A stretch of DNA of 64,000 nt from Pseudomonadota bacterium. Lineage in GTDB: Bacteria > Pseudomonadota > Alphaproteobacteria > Rhizobiales > Aestuariivirgaceae. The stretch covers positions 1 through 64,000 of the forward strand of contig JAIUNJ010000001.1 in assembly GCA_020161855.1 (NCBI GenBank), read 5' to 3'. The notes beneath the pieces were generated by a model. The model was not told the origin of the DNA. It ran no database searches and saw nothing but the letters and a program-made list of their open reading frames with translations. A program made the position numbers and the translations under genes. Of the stretch, positions 34,503 to 44,741 are shown one piece after another (position 1 is the first letter of the stretch; each line of letters opens with the position of its first letter).

Positions 34503-35309
34503 TCAATTCAACCCCAATACATCCATCATGGAATAAAGCCCCGGCTTCTGGCCCTTGGCCCAGAGCGCCGCCTTGACCGCGCCGCGGGCGAAAAGCTCGC
34601 GGCTCTCGGCCACATGGCGCAGCTCGAGCCGCTCGCCATTGCCGGCGAAAATCACCGTATGGTCGCCGACCACCGAGCCGCCGCGCAGCGTGGCAAAGCC
34701 GATGTCGCCGGTGTTGCGGGCGCCGGTGTGACCGTCACGGACCCGGACTGACCTGTCCTTGAGATTGATCTCGCGGCCATCGGCTGCCGACTTGCCGAGG
34801 AGGAGTGCCGTGCCCGAGGGTGCATCGATCTTGTTGCGATGGTGCATCTCCAGCACCTCGATGTCGAACTCTGTGCCGAGTGCTGCCGCGGCGCGCTTCA
34901 CGAGGGCCGAGAGCAGATTGACGCCAAGCGAGAAATTGCCGGTCTTGATGATGCAGGTGCTGGCCGCAGCCTCGCGGATCGCGGCGTCACCCGCCGCGTC
35001 GATGCCGGTTGTGCCGATCACATGGATCTTTTTCTGGCCCGCCGTGTGCGACAGCAGCGAAAGCGTTGCCGCAGGCACGGTGAAATCAACGATGCCATCG
35101 GCAGCCGCAATCACCTGCGCGGGGCTGTCGCTGATGGCAATGCCGAGCTTGCCCACACCGATCAGTTCGCCATAGTCGGCGCCGACGGCCGGGCTGCCCT
35201 TGGCCTCAAGGCCACCGGCGAGCGTGCAGCCTTCGGTGCCGTGAACAATGCGGGCCAGTTCACGTCCCATGCGGCCCGCGGCCCCTGCGATGGCAAGCTT
35301 CAATGTCAT
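34503..35309 (-). CDS. dapB: 4-hydroxy-tetrahydrodipicolinate reductase
   Basis: The 268-residue enzyme has the NAD(P)-binding [13 protein letters not shown] at residues 9-21, [13 protein letters not shown] near 75-87, GTTGI near 98-102 and the signature [16 protein letters not shown] at about 155-170 with the catalytic His-His and Lys. It reduces 4-hydroxy-tetrahydrodipicolinate in lysine and diaminopimelate synthesis. The gene is complete. It is followed by gpmA after a single base and preceded by the ICMT-like gene with about 50 bases between. Confidence 0.96.
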   Translation of the reverse strand: MTLKLAIAGAAGRMGRELARIVHGTEGCTLAGGLEAKGSPAVGADYGELIGVGKLGIAISDSPAQVIAAADGIVDFTVPAATLSLLSHTAGQKKIHVIGTTGIDAAGDAAIREAAASTCIIKTGNFSLGVNLLSALVKRAAAALGTEFDIEVLEMHHRNKIDAPSGTALLLGKSAADGREINLKDRSVRVRDGHTGARNTGDIGFATLRGGSVVGDHTVIFAGNGERLELRHVAESRELFARGAVKAALWAKGQKPGLYSMMDVLGLN

Positions 35310-35359
35310 GGCGGCGGCTTAGCGCATCTCCTTGCGGAACCAAAGCCCGTTTGCTCGCC

Positions 35360-35845
35360 TCAGGGCCGGAGTGCGCCATCCTCGATGCGGATGCGCCAGG
35401 CCAGCATGGCGAGGTTGAGAAGGCCAAAGACAAGGGCAAGCCAGGGCAGCCCGAAAACCAGCGGCAGCAACGGCACTTCCAGCGCCACCAGCAGATAATT
35501 GGGATGGCGCAGGAAGCGATAGGGCCCGGCCGTCACCAGCTTCTCGCCCGGCACCGTCAGGATGCGCGTGGTCCAGCGCCGCCCCAGTGTCATGAGGATC
35601 CAGACTCGGAAGAGCTGCAGCAACAGATAGAGCGCCAGCAGCGGCAGCGCGATCGCCGCCTGCCAGCCGAACCACCACAGGGCGGCAAGCCACGTGGCAT
35701 GGAGCCGCACCATCACCGGATAATGGCCGGCTCCCACCTCGACCGCCCCTCGCGCAAGCAAGTGCTTCGTGTTGCGGTGGGCGATGACCAGTTCTGCCGC
35801 CCGCTGCAAGGTGACGAAGGCCAGCAGGATGAGCGCGCCCGTCAT
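35360..35845 (-). CDS. ICMT-like membrane methyltransferase, paired with a type III PKS
   Basis: The 161-residue protein has about four hydrophobic segments and the isoprenylcysteine carboxyl methyltransferase-family signature in its second half: VTAGPYRFLRHPNYLLVALEVPLLPL at about 105-130, in which RHPNY contributes to S-adenosylmethionine binding. The start overlaps the stop of the polyketide synthase gene by four bases, so the two form one unit. In other bacteria similar pairs methylate phenolic lipids made by the synthase. I infer O-methylation of an alkylresorcinol- or alkylpyrone-type product. Confidence 0.85.
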   Translation of the reverse strand: MTGALILLAFVTLQRAAELVIAHRNTKHLLARGAVEVGAGHYPVMVRLHATWLAALWWFGWQAAIALPLLALYLLLQLFRVWILMTLGRRWTTRILTVPGEKLVTAGPYRFLRHPNYLLVALEVPLLPLVFGLPWLALVFGLLNLAMLAWRIRIEDGALRP

Positions 35846-36930
35846 TCCGTCACCAGCGTCAGGAAGCTTGCGGTAAAGCCCGGGCCGAGGGCGCCGACAA
35901 AGCGCCGGCCCTTCTGCCGCCGCTGCAGGGCCTTCCTCAGCACGAAGAGCACGGTCGGCGCCGACATGTTGCCGAAGTCACCGAGCACGCTGCGCTCGTC
36001 TTCAAGCTCGCCTTCCGGCAGGGCAAAGACCTGTTCCAGGGCCTGGATCACCTTGCTGCCGCCGGGATGGAAACTGAACTGATCGATGTCATCCATGGTG
36101 AGCCCGGCGCGGGCCTGGAAGCCCTCGGCCGCGCCGCGCATGTCCTTCAGGACGAGATCGGGAATGCTGCGGTCGAAGATCGCGCCAAAGCCCTGGTCAT
36201 CGACGCGCCAGCCCATGATGTTGATGGTGCCGGGCCAGGTGTGCTGGCCGTGGTGTTCGATCACCGGGCCATCGCCATCGGCGCTGAGAACGGCTGCCGC
36301 AGCGCCATCGCCGAAAAGTGCCGTCGCCACGATATTGGACTTGCTCATCTCGTCGGGCCGGAAGGCCAGCGTGCAGAGCTCGATCACCACCAGCAGCACC
36401 TTCTGTCCCGGCCGCGCTTGTGCAAGCTGGCCCGCGATTGCCAGCCCGGTGACGCCGCCCGCACAGCCAAGGCCGAAGACCGGCACGCGCAGAACATCGT
36501 CACGGAAGCCCATCTCATGCATCACATGGGCCTCGATCGAAGGTGTCGCGATACCTGTCGACGACACCGTGACGATTGCATCAATGCCGGAGGCGGAAAC
36601 TCCCGCCTGCTGCAGCGCATCGGCCGCCACCTGCCGGAACAGGGCCTTGGCGCCATCGAGAAACTGGCGGCTGCGCTCGGGCCAGCCATTGGCCTGATCG
36701 AACCACTGGGTCGGGCACACCGAGTACCGGCATTTGATCCCTGAATTGGTGAAGACCGCTGCCATGCGGTCAAATTCGCTGCCGAAGCGGGCGAAGATGC
36801 GCCGGGCCTGCTGCACCACGTGGCCCGTGTCGAGAACATGGGGCGGAACGGCGGTGGCGAGGCTGGCCAGATGGACGGGCGATGGCTTTGACAAGATCAA
36901 TTCCTGCGTAACGTGGCTTCTGTTCTCCAT
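35842..36930 (-). CDS. Type III polyketide synthase (chalcone-synthase-like)
   Basis: The 362-residue enzyme has the thiolase-fold catalytic triad: Cys156 in VFGLGCAGG, His288 in FSFHPGG and Asn321 in FGNMSAPT. Type III enzymes condense malonyl-CoA onto a CoA-activated starter without an acyl carrier protein. The methyltransferase gene that overlaps it suggests that the product is a lipophilic phenol or pyrone. A possible alternative start with the motif MENRSHV is used; an upstream extension is not needed. The gene diverges from the DUF3750 gene, whose predicted start lies about 90 bases away. Confidence 0.93.
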   Translation of the reverse strand: MENRSHVTQELILSKPSPVHLASLATAVPPHVLDTGHVVQQARRIFARFGSEFDRMAAVFTNSGIKCRYSVCPTQWFDQANGWPERSRQFLDGAKALFRQVAADALQQAGVSASGIDAIVTVSSTGIATPSIEAHVMHEMGFRDDVLRVPVFGLGCAGGVTGLAIAGQLAQARPGQKVLLVVIELCTLAFRPDEMSKSNIVATALFGDGAAAAVLSADGDGPVIEHHGQHTWPGTINIMGWRVDDQGFGAIFDRSIPDLVLKDMRGAAEGFQARAGLTMDDIDQFSFHPGGSKVIQALEQVFALPEGELEDERSVLGDFGNMSAPTVLFVLRKALQRRQKGRRFVGALGPGFTASFLTLVTE

Positions 36931-37023
36931 TCCTTACGACGGTTCCGGGCGCGCCGCCTCCCAACTTGCCGTGAACGGGGCCCCTCCCGCATTTCCGCCA
37001 TCATCCTTGCCGAACAGGGAAAC

Positions 37024-37770
37024 ATGCTCCGCAGCATCTTCCGCTTCATCGGCTGGTTCGCCTTCCTCTGCATCCTTCTTCCGATCGCCATTGCCACGGC
37101 CATCGCTGCCGTGCAGGGCTGGCCCGCGAACTGGCGCACGGCGAGCTGGCAATCCGCCGGCCTGCTGCCCGAGGCGAGCGCCAGCCGCCCCGCAAGCGTG
37201 ATGGTGCTTGCCGCGCGCACCGGGCGCTGGAAAGGCATCTTCGCCGAGCACATGTCGATTGTGCTCAAGGACGAAGGCGCCACAAGCTGGACGCGCTACG
37301 ATGTGGTGGGCTGGGGCAATCCGGTGCGCCGCAATGCCTGGCCCGCCGATGCCAACTGGTATGGCAACAGGCCGCGTATCATCTATCGCCTCGATGGCGC
37401 CGAGGCCGCACGCCTCATTCCCGCAATCGAGAAGACCATCGCCGCCTATCCCTACCAGCAGCGCGGCAGCTACACCGTCTGGCCCGGGCCCAACAGCAAC
37501 AGCTTCGTGGCCCATGTGGTGCGCCACACGCCGGGCTTCGCGGCCGAGCTTTCGGCCGCCGCCGTCGGCAAGGACTGGCTCGGACCCGGCCTCGCCATCG
37601 CACCGGCACCGAGCAAGACCGGCTACAGCTTCGCCATCGCCGGGATGATCGGCGGCACCATCGCCCGCGCCGAGGGCCTGGAGCTTCACCTGCTGGGTTC
37701 GACCATCGGCATCGACGTCGACGACCTCGCCATCAAGCTTCCGGCGCTGGGCAAGCTCTCGCTGCTTTGA
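37024..37770 (+). CDS. DUF3750 protein
   Basis: The ATG at 37024 follows AGGGAAAC and gives 248 residues. The first 30 residues contain one membrane-spanning or signal segment (FIGWFAFLCILLPIAIATAIAA). The rest carries the DUF3750 features: SVMVLAARTGRWKGIFAEHMSIVLKDEG, TSWTRYDVVGWGNPVRRN, and WPGPNSNSFVAHVVRHTPGF. The conserved His and Ser/Asn positions look enzymatic but no activity is known to me. It would be an inner-membrane or periplasmic protein. The gene is followed closely by the FAH-family gene in the same direction. Confidence 0.88.
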   Translation: MLRSIFRFIGWFAFLCILLPIAIATAIAAVQGWPANWRTASWQSAGLLPEASASRPASVMVLAARTGRWKGIFAEHMSIVLKDEGATSWTRYDVVGWGNPVRRNAWPADANWYGNRPRIIYRLDGAEAARLIPAIEKTIAAYPYQQRGSYTVWPGPNSNSFVAHVVRHTPGFAAELSAAAVGKDWLGPGLAIAPAPSKTGYSFAIAGMIGGTIARAEGLELHLLGSTIGIDVDDLAIKLPALGKLSLL

Positions 37771-37800
37771 AGCCGCCCGTCTCCCTGCTATCTGGGCGCC

Positions 37801-38577
37801 ATGAGCGAGACAGTTGAATCACGGCTGCAGGATCTGGCGCAGCACCGGCGTTGTGCCATCCCCATGGATTTTGCCCGGGCGCGCGGGCCCGCCAGCGAGG
37901 ATGAGGCCTATCTCTGGCAGCAGCGCGCCAACCGCATGCTGCAGGATTCCTTCGGTCCGGTCGCGGGCCTCAAGATCGGCTGTACCACGCCGGTGATGCG
38001 GGCTTTCCTCGGCATCGACAGCCCGGCCGCAGGCGAAATCTTCGCCTCGACCCTGCATCAGGGAGAAGCCGAACTCACGCACAGCTATTATCGCAAGGTG
38101 GGTGTTGAATGTGAGATTGCGGTGCGCATCGGCCGCGCCATTGAAGCAGGTGCGCCTGCGCCACAGCCCGCCGACGTGGTGGCCTCGCTCCATGCCGCTG
38201 CCGAAATCGTCGATGACCGCTATGCCGACTACAAGGCGCTCGGCATCAACTGGCTCATCGCCGACAATTTCTTCAACGCCGGAGCCGTGATCGGAGAGGC
38301 CATCACGGACTGGCAGGGGCTCGACCTCACGCAGGTTCAGGGCCGCACCCTCATCAATGGCGTGGAGGCCGGCCGCGGCCTCGGCGCGAGCGTCATGGGC
38401 CATCCCTTCAACGCGCTCGACTGGCTCATTCGCCGCCGCCTCGCCTCCGGCCTCGGCATTGCCGCGGGCACCGTCGTCCTGCTCGGCAGCGTGGTCGAGA
38501 CCAAGTGGCTGTCCAAGGGCGACAAGGTTGAAATCGTGCTGGAAGGATTGGGGCGGCTTAACCTCGCGGTGGCCTGA
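37801..38577 (+). CDS. 2-keto-4-pentenoate hydratase / fumarylacetoacetase-like protein
   Basis: The 258-residue product resembles the MhpD/XylJ branch of the FAH superfamily: PVAGLKIGCTTPVMRAFLGID, YRKVGVECEIAVRIGRAI, HAAAEIVDDRYADYKALGINWLIADNFFNAG and WLIRRRLASGLGIAAGTVVLLGS. The Glu-x-Glu (VECEIA) motif, with an Asp later in the chain, binds the divalent metal. Such enzymes hydrate 2-hydroxypenta-2,4-dienoate or cleave related keto acids in aromatic degradation, but no other meta-cleavage genes are nearby, so the true substrate is unknown. Confidence 0.82.
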   Translation: MSETVESRLQDLAQHRRCAIPMDFARARGPASEDEAYLWQQRANRMLQDSFGPVAGLKIGCTTPVMRAFLGIDSPAAGEIFASTLHQGEAELTHSYYRKVGVECEIAVRIGRAIEAGAPAPQPADVVASLHAAAEIVDDRYADYKALGINWLIADNFFNAGAVIGEAITDWQGLDLTQVQGRTLINGVEAGRGLGASVMGHPFNALDWLIRRRLASGLGIAAGTVVLLGSVVETKWLSKGDKVEIVLEGLGRLNLAVA

Positions 38578-38588
38578 CCCTGCGGGTT

Positions 38589-38873
38589 CTATGCAGCCTT
38601 GACGGTGAGCTTCAGGCCAAGCGAACGCATGACGGCTGACAGCGTTTCGAGCGTCGGGTTGCCGCCTTCTCCGAAGGCCTTGTAAAGCGCCTCGCGGCTC
38701 AGGCCGGATTCCCTGGCCAACTGGCTTACACCATGAGCGCGAGCCACATCGTCAAGTGCCGCCTTGATCAGGGCCGGATCACCATCATCAAAGGCCGCTT
38801 CAAGATAAGCGGCCACGGCCTTCGGTGTCTTGAGGCGATCAACCGGATCCCAACGCTTGGTCTCTATGGCCAT
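38589..38873 (-). CDS. HTH antitoxin of a RelE/ParE-type toxin-antitoxin pair
   Basis: From the ATG at 38873 the protein has 94 residues. A longer frame starts at a TTG two codons earlier and overlaps the toxin stop. The sequence DPVDRLKTPKAVAAYLEAAFDDGDPALIKAALDDVARAHGVSQLARESGLSREALYKAFGEGGNPTLETLSAVMRSLGLKL is the standard addiction-module antidote pattern, with an HTH at about 45-80. It neutralises the toxin encoded directly upstream and probably represses the pair. The order (toxin first) is the one seen for this HigBA-like class. Confidence 0.9.
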   Translation of the reverse strand: MAIETKRWDPVDRLKTPKAVAAYLEAAFDDGDPALIKAALDDVARAHGVSQLARESGLSREALYKAFGEGGNPTLETLSAVMRSLGLKLTVKAA

Positions 38874-38875
38874 TG

Positions 38876-39166
38876 TCAAATCTCCATGGCGAGCACCTTG
38901 GCCCGCGCGATATCAGCCGCCTGCGTGCGTTTGTCGCCACCGCACAGAAGCACAACGATCTCGGTCCCGCGCGCCGTGAAATAGATGCGATATCCAGGTC
39001 CATAGTCCACCCGCATCTCGCTGATGCCGCTCCCCACCGCCTTCACATCGCCGGGATTGCCAAGCGAGAGACGCCGGATACGCAGCTGGATGCGCGCAAC
39101 GGCCCGCTCATCTTTCAACCGATCCAGCCATGCCGAGAAAACAAGTGTCTCGCGGACTTCGATCAT
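38876..39166 (-). CDS. RelE/ParE-family toxin
   Basis: The 96-residue toxin reads VRETLVFSAWLDRLKDERAVARIQLRIRRLSLGNPGDVKAVGSGISEMRVDYGPGYRIYFTARG then LLCGGDKRTQAADIARAKVLA, the family pattern of addiction-module killer proteins. RelE-like members cleave mRNA on the ribosome and ParE-like ones act on gyrase; the Tyr-Arg-Ile-Tyr and Lys/Arg positions favour a RelE fold but do not settle it. Antitoxin and toxin genes are nearly contiguous. A clear promoter lies so close to the start codon that the mRNA may be leaderless. Confidence 0.9.
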   Translation of the reverse strand: MIEVRETLVFSAWLDRLKDERAVARIQLRIRRLSLGNPGDVKAVGSGISEMRVDYGPGYRIYFTARGTEIVVLLCGGDKRTQAADIARAKVLAMEI

Positions 39167-39172
39167 CTGTGT

Positions 39173-39201
39173 ACTATAGTTGACACGCAGCGTCTGTCAA
39201 C
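39173..39201 (-). promoter_or_regulatory. Sigma-70-like promoter and overlapping palindromic operator of the toxin-antitoxin pair
   Basis: On the minus strand the -35 box TTGACA and -10 box TATAGT are separated by 16 bases. The inverted repeat GTTGACA / TGTCAAC, with nine bases between, covers the -35 box and spacer, as expected for autorepression. The -10 ends six bases before the toxin ATG. Confidence 0.75.
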
Positions 39202-39218
39202 TCTGGTTATCGGAGCCC

Positions 39219-40394
39219 TCAGCTCCCGAAACCATCCCAGAAGGCTTTGGCCTTGGCGAAGAAGCCTTCCGACTCGGGCGAGTTGTTGCGCGCCTCGCGG
39301 TCGAATTCGGCGAGAAGCTCGCGCTGCCGCCGCGTCAGGTTGACCGGCGTTTCCACCGCCACCTGGATATACATGTCACCGTGCTGGCTGGCGCGCAGCA
39401 CCGGCATGCCCTTGCCCTTGAGGCGGAACTGCTTGCCATTCTGGGCGCCTTCCGGAATGTTCACGCGGGCGCGCTTGCCATCGATCGTCGGCACCTCGAT
39501 CTCGCCGCCCAGTGCGGCCGTCGACATGGAGATCGGCACCTTGCAGTAGAGATCGGCACCATCGCGCTGGAAGAACTCGTGCGGGCGCACCGAGAGGAAA
39601 ATATAAAGGTCGCCCGAGGGGCCACCGCGCAAGCCCGCCTCGCCTTCGCCCGCGAGCCTGATCCGCGTGCCATCCTCGACGCCCACCGGAATGTTGACCG
39701 AGAGCGTGCGCTCCTTGGTGACGCGACCCTGGCCGCCGCAATTCGTGCAGGGATCGGAGATCACCTGGCCACGGCCCTGGCAGGTGGGGCAGGCCCGCTC
39801 CACCGTGAAGAAGCCGGACTGCGAGCGCACGACGCCGGCACCGCCACAGGTGCCACAGGTCTTGGGCGCGGTGCCGGGCTTGGCGCCCGAGCCCTTGCAG
39901 ACATCGCAGGACACTGACGACGGCACACGCACCTGCGCCGTCTTGCCGGTATAGGCATCGGTCAGGCTGATCTCGAGATTGAAGCGCAGGTCGGAGCCAC
40001 GCTGGGCCCCGCCGCCGGAGCGGCCGCGCTGGCGCGCGCCACCGCCACCACGGGCACCGCCCATGAAATCCCCGAAGAGGTCTTCGAAGATGTCGGACAT
40101 GGAGGAGGAGAAATCGGGGCCGAAGCCTGCGCCCTGGCCGCCGGGCCCCCGGCCTGCGCCCATGCCGCCTTCAAAGGCCTGATGGCCGAAGCGGTCATAG
40201 GCCGCCTTCTTCTGCGGGTCCTTGAGCACGTCATAGGCCTCGTTCACTTCCTTGAACTTGGCCTCGGCATCCTTGTTGCCCGGATTGGCATCCGGGTGAA
40301 ATTTCTTGGCCATGGAGCGATAGGCGTTCTTCAGCGCCTTTTCGTCGGCGCCTTTCTGCACACCCAGCACTTCGTAGAAATCACGCTTGGCCAT
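39219..40394 (-). CDS. dnaJ: Chaperone DnaJ
   Basis: The 391-residue protein has the J domain (residues 1-70, with the HPD motif in [11 protein letters not shown]), the Gly-rich linker, four CxxCxGxG zinc-finger repeats over about 150-220 ([32 protein letters not shown]), and the C-terminal substrate-binding region. It delivers unfolded proteins to DnaK and stimulates its ATPase. dnaK lies upstream in the same direction, with an intergenic hairpin cluster between them. The gene is complete and typical in length. Confidence 0.97.
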   Translation of the reverse strand: MAKRDFYEVLGVQKGADEKALKNAYRSMAKKFHPDANPGNKDAEAKFKEVNEAYDVLKDPQKKAAYDRFGHQAFEGGMGAGRGPGGQGAGFGPDFSSSMSDIFEDLFGDFMGGARGGGGARQRGRSGGGAQRGSDLRFNLEISLTDAYTGKTAQVRVPSSVSCDVCKGSGAKPGTAPKTCGTCGGAGVVRSQSGFFTVERACPTCQGRGQVISDPCTNCGGQGRVTKERTLSVNIPVGVEDGTRIRLAGEGEAGLRGGPSGDLYIFLSVRPHEFFQRDGADLYCKVPISMSTAALGGEIEVPTIDGKRARVNIPEGAQNGKQFRLKGKGMPVLRASQHGDMYIQVAVETPVNLTRRQRELLAEFDREARNNSPESEGFFAKAKAFWDGFGS

Positions 40395-40452
40395 AGGGGA
40401 TATTACTCTGTCCTGCCAATCGGGGCCGGACTCTCACGCATTGATGGAAGGA

Positions 40453-40540
40453 GCCTTCTCCCATGCCTGCAGGCACGGGAGAAGGCAAACGCTTTCCCCT
40501 CTCCCGCGCCAGCGTGGGAGAGGGAACCCGCAAGGCGGGT
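40453..40540. repeat. Cluster of three hairpins between dnaK and dnaJ
   Basis: Three inverted repeats lie in a row in the 162-base dnaK-dnaJ spacer. The first has arms GCCTTCTCCC (40453-40462) and GGGAGAAGGC (40477-40486) around a palindromic core TGCCTGCAGGCA. The second has arms CCCTCTCCC and GGGAGAGGG (40497-40524). The third has arms ACCCGC and GCGGGT (40526-40540). No U-run follows, so they are not strong terminators; they resemble REP-type repeats common in these genomes and may affect the dnaK:dnaJ mRNA ratio. Confidence 0.7.
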
Positions 40541-40556
40541 GAGGGTCATGCAGGCC

Positions 40557-42479
<1,923 letters not shown>

Positions 42480-42601
42480 TTAGTCCTCCTGAGGCAGGCG
42501 GCGATGGACTGCCTTTCGGGCCTCCGTCCGGTGCCGCCTCCGATTTGAAAATCTCCGGTCTTTGCAAGGCTTTTGCCCCCGCTCCACCGGTGTTCGGGGC
42601 G

Positions 42602-42631
42602 TATATAGTGAGGGGTTTTTGGCCTATCAAG
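42602..42631 (-). promoter_or_regulatory. Possible RpoH (sigma-32)-type promoter of dnaK
   Basis: On the minus strand CTTGAT (-35-like) lies at 42626-42631 and CCTCACTATATA (-10-like) at 42602-42613, with about 12 bases between. These resemble the alphaproteobacterial heat-shock consensus (CTTGAA and CCCCATAT-like) but the match is partial. The leader to the dnaK start would be about 120 bases. Confidence 0.45.
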
Positions 42632-42773
42632 GATTCGTGAAGGCGGTGGCCTGCGCCATCCAGCCTCACAAAAGGACGCAGCTTTGCCGTTCCTTGGGGG
42701 CCGTCCGGGCTATTTATGCCTGCCCCGGCCTCCCTTGCGCTGCAGCGCCCGAGTTTCCATTGTGGCGGCCATC

Positions 42774-43379
42774 ATGCCTCCCGGTCTCCACTATTATCCC
42801 GGCCATCTCGAGCGCCCGCAGCAGGAAGCCCTCATGCTCCTGCTGCAGAAAGTACTGGCCGATGCACCCGCCTTCCAGCCGGTGATGCCGCGCACCGGCC
42901 GCCCCTTCAGCGTCAGGATGAGCAATCTGGGCCCCCTCGGCTGGGTCTCGGACCGGGCCGGATACCGCTACCAGCCCACCCATCCGGACACCGGCAGGCC
43001 CTGGCCCGCCCTGCCCGACGCCATCCTCGCCATCTGGCGGGCGGTTTCGCACTATCCGCACGATCCGGAAGCCTGTCTCGTCAACCTCTATCAGGGCGGG
43101 GCAAAGATGGGCCTGCACCAGGACCGCGATGAGGAAGAGTTTGCAGCACCCGTCGTTTCCATCTCGCTGGGCGACAGCGCCATTTTCCGCATCGGCGGCA
43201 CGGAACGTGGCGGCCGCACCGAAGCCCTGAAGCTCTCCTCCGGCGATGTGCTGGTCATGGGCGGCCCGGCGCGGCTCACCTTCCACGGCATCGACCGCAT
43301 CCACCAGGGCTCGTCGACCCTGGTGCCCGGCGGCGGCCGCATCAACCTCACCCTGCGCCGGGTGACGCGGCCCGCGTGA
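42774..43379 (+). CDS. alkB: AlkB-type 2-oxoglutarate/Fe(II)-dependent DNA-repair dioxygenase
   Basis: I chose the ATG at 42774 (201 residues, MPPGLHYYPG); the 30 residues before it are not family-like. The iron ligands are seen in GLHQDRDE (His, Asp) and in FHGIDRIHQG (second His), with the 2-oxoglutarate-binding Arg in RINLTLRRV. The nucleotide-recognition lid region RPFSVRMSNLGPLGWVSD precedes them. The enzyme oxidatively removes methyl groups from 1-methyladenine and 3-methylcytosine. It lies downstream of the dnaK promoter region but on the opposite strand, so it is not part of the chaperone operon. Confidence 0.9.
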   Translation: MPPGLHYYPGHLERPQQEALMLLLQKVLADAPAFQPVMPRTGRPFSVRMSNLGPLGWVSDRAGYRYQPTHPDTGRPWPALPDAILAIWRAVSHYPHDPEACLVNLYQGGAKMGLHQDRDEEEFAAPVVSISLGDSAIFRIGGTERGGRTEALKLSSGDVLVMGGPARLTFHGIDRIHQGSSTLVPGGGRINLTLRRVTRPA

Positions 43380-43454
43380 ACCGCGCCGCCGGTTGACAGC
43401 GACCGGGCAGCAGCCCAAGCAGGCCCTCCCTCAAACACCTGCGGAACCATTGCC

Positions 43455-43883
43455 ATGACCCTCACGCTCGACGCTGCCCAGACCATCATCAAGGTTGCCC
43501 TCGACCATGGCCGCGCCGCAAACTTCAAGCCCCTCGGCATCGTCATCCTCGACATCCGCGGCGCGGTGAAGGCCGCGGTGTTGCAGGATGGCTCGTCGCT
43601 TTCCCGCTTCGACATCGCCCGCGCCAAGGCCAAGGCCTGTCTCGCCTTCGACCGCGGCACCCGCGCCTTCGAGAAGATCGCCACAGACCGCCTGCATTTC
43701 TTCATCGGCGCCGCCTCTGCCGTCGAAGGTGGCCTCGTCCCCGTGGCGGGCGGCGTTCTCATCAGGGACAAGAACGGCACGATCCTTGGTGCCGTCGGCG
43801 TTTCGGGTGATACCTCCGACAATGACGAAGCAGCAGCCGTCGCCGGCATCAACGCCGCGGGCCTCGTCGCCGATGGCGGCTGA
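43455..43883 (+). CDS. GlcG/HbpS-family heme-binding-like protein
   Basis: The 142-residue protein begins MTLTLDAAQTIIKVALDHG and carries the GlcG/HbpS pattern: VIVILDIRGAVKAAVLQDGSSLSRFDIARAKAKACLAFDR, VEGGLVPVAGGVLIRDKNGTILGAVGVSGDTSDNDEAAAVAGI. The family includes an extracellular redox/heme sensor (HbpS) and a protein of the glycolate locus (GlcG), but no shared activity is settled. There is no signal peptide here, so it should be cytoplasmic. No partner genes for a glycolate pathway are near. The assignment is by family only. Confidence 0.85.
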   Translation: MTLTLDAAQTIIKVALDHGRAANFKPLGIVILDIRGAVKAAVLQDGSSLSRFDIARAKAKACLAFDRGTRAFEKIATDRLHFFIGAASAVEGGLVPVAGGVLIRDKNGTILGAVGVSGDTSDNDEAAAVAGINAAGLVADGG

Positions 43884-43952
43884 CAACCTCCGGCAAACCG
43901 ACTTGGATTTGCCGGATTTCTGCGGTGACGTTGCGGCACTATGGAGGCTCCC

Positions 43953-44531
43953 ATGAAACATCTTCTCGCTGTCCTGTTGCTGTGCACCGCATGGGCGCTG
44001 CCTGCTGCTGCGGACGGCACGCTGCCCAGCCTTCTCATGCCCGAAGACAAGGCGCGCCTCGCACAGTTCGACGCCAACAGGGACGCCAATCTCGCCGAAG
44101 CCCGGGCCAAGGGGGCACCGGAGGATGTGAAGATCCTCGAGGAGGCCCTGGCAGGCACCCCGCTCAAGACCGAGGTGGATTTCGACGCCACCGGCAATTG
44201 GCATTGCCGCATCCTGAAACTGGGACGCGGCCTGGCCCTCACTGTCTATCCCCGTTTCCGCTGTGCGATCAGCGATGATGGCGCCGGCTGGTTCCTGAAG
44301 AAGCTCACCGGCTCCCAGCGCACCGAGGGCCACTTCTACACCGACAGCGCCACCCGCCTCGTCTATGTGGGTACTGGCTACGTGGCCGGCGAGAAGCCGC
44401 CCCGCTATGGCGACGACCCGCAGGCCAATCAGGTGGCCTATGTGGAGCGCCTCGCAAAGGACCGGCTTGTCCTGCAGTTCCCGAAGCCCGTCTATGACTC
44501 GGACTTCGACATCATGGTGCTGGAGCGCTAG
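43953..44531 (+). CDS. DUF4893 secreted protein
   Basis: The ATG at 43953 (192 residues) is preceded by GGAGG, making it the better start. The first 20 residues are a signal peptide (LLAVLLLCTAWALPAAADG). The mature chain shows LPSLLMPEDKARLAQFDANRDANLAEARAKG and a beta-rich part ending in DFDIMVLER, with a conserved WHCRILKLGRG segment, as in DUF4893. Its role is unknown. It would be periplasmic. Only a mild GC difference from the surrounding genes is visible. Confidence 0.85.
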   Translation: MKHLLAVLLLCTAWALPAAADGTLPSLLMPEDKARLAQFDANRDANLAEARAKGAPEDVKILEEALAGTPLKTEVDFDATGNWHCRILKLGRGLALTVYPRFRCAISDDGAGWFLKKLTGSQRTEGHFYTDSATRLVYVGTGYVAGEKPPRYGDDPQANQVAYVERLAKDRLVLQFPKPVYDSDFDIMVLER

Positions 44532-44563
44532 GCCCGCCGCCGGCTCGTCATCCCGGTTGAGGG

Positions 44564-44606
44564 CCGTCATTCCAGCGTAAAGCCGTCATTCCAGCGCAAG
44601 CTGGAA
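44564..44606. repeat. REP-like intergenic repeat
   Basis: The unit CCGTCATTCCAGCG occurs twice 19 bases apart. The second copy continues into the hairpin TTCCAGC-GCAA-GCTGGAA followed by CCCAG. The GTCATTCCAGCGCAAGCTGGA type is a recurrent intergenic element in these genomes by my recollection; a genome search would tell whether it is one here. Confidence 0.55.
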
Positions 44607-44707
44607 CCCAGCTTCGTCTAAGCTGCGTCACACCTCTCCGAATCCGGCTCAGTCCCATCCCACCCACGTCGTCCTCAGTCGGCTTGCAGGACTGTTGTTG
44701 GTGGAAT

Positions 44708-44741
44708 GAAAAAGGCAGAGGGGCGTTTCCGCCACTCTGCC
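44708..44741 (-). terminator. Rho-independent terminator (second of two)
   Basis: On the minus strand a stem GGCAGAG/CTCTGCC extends through one mismatch into GGCG/CGCC, with a short loop. It is followed by TTTTTC. It lies about 160 bases past the YegP-like gene and after a stronger structure, so it may act as a back-up stop. Confidence 0.6.
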
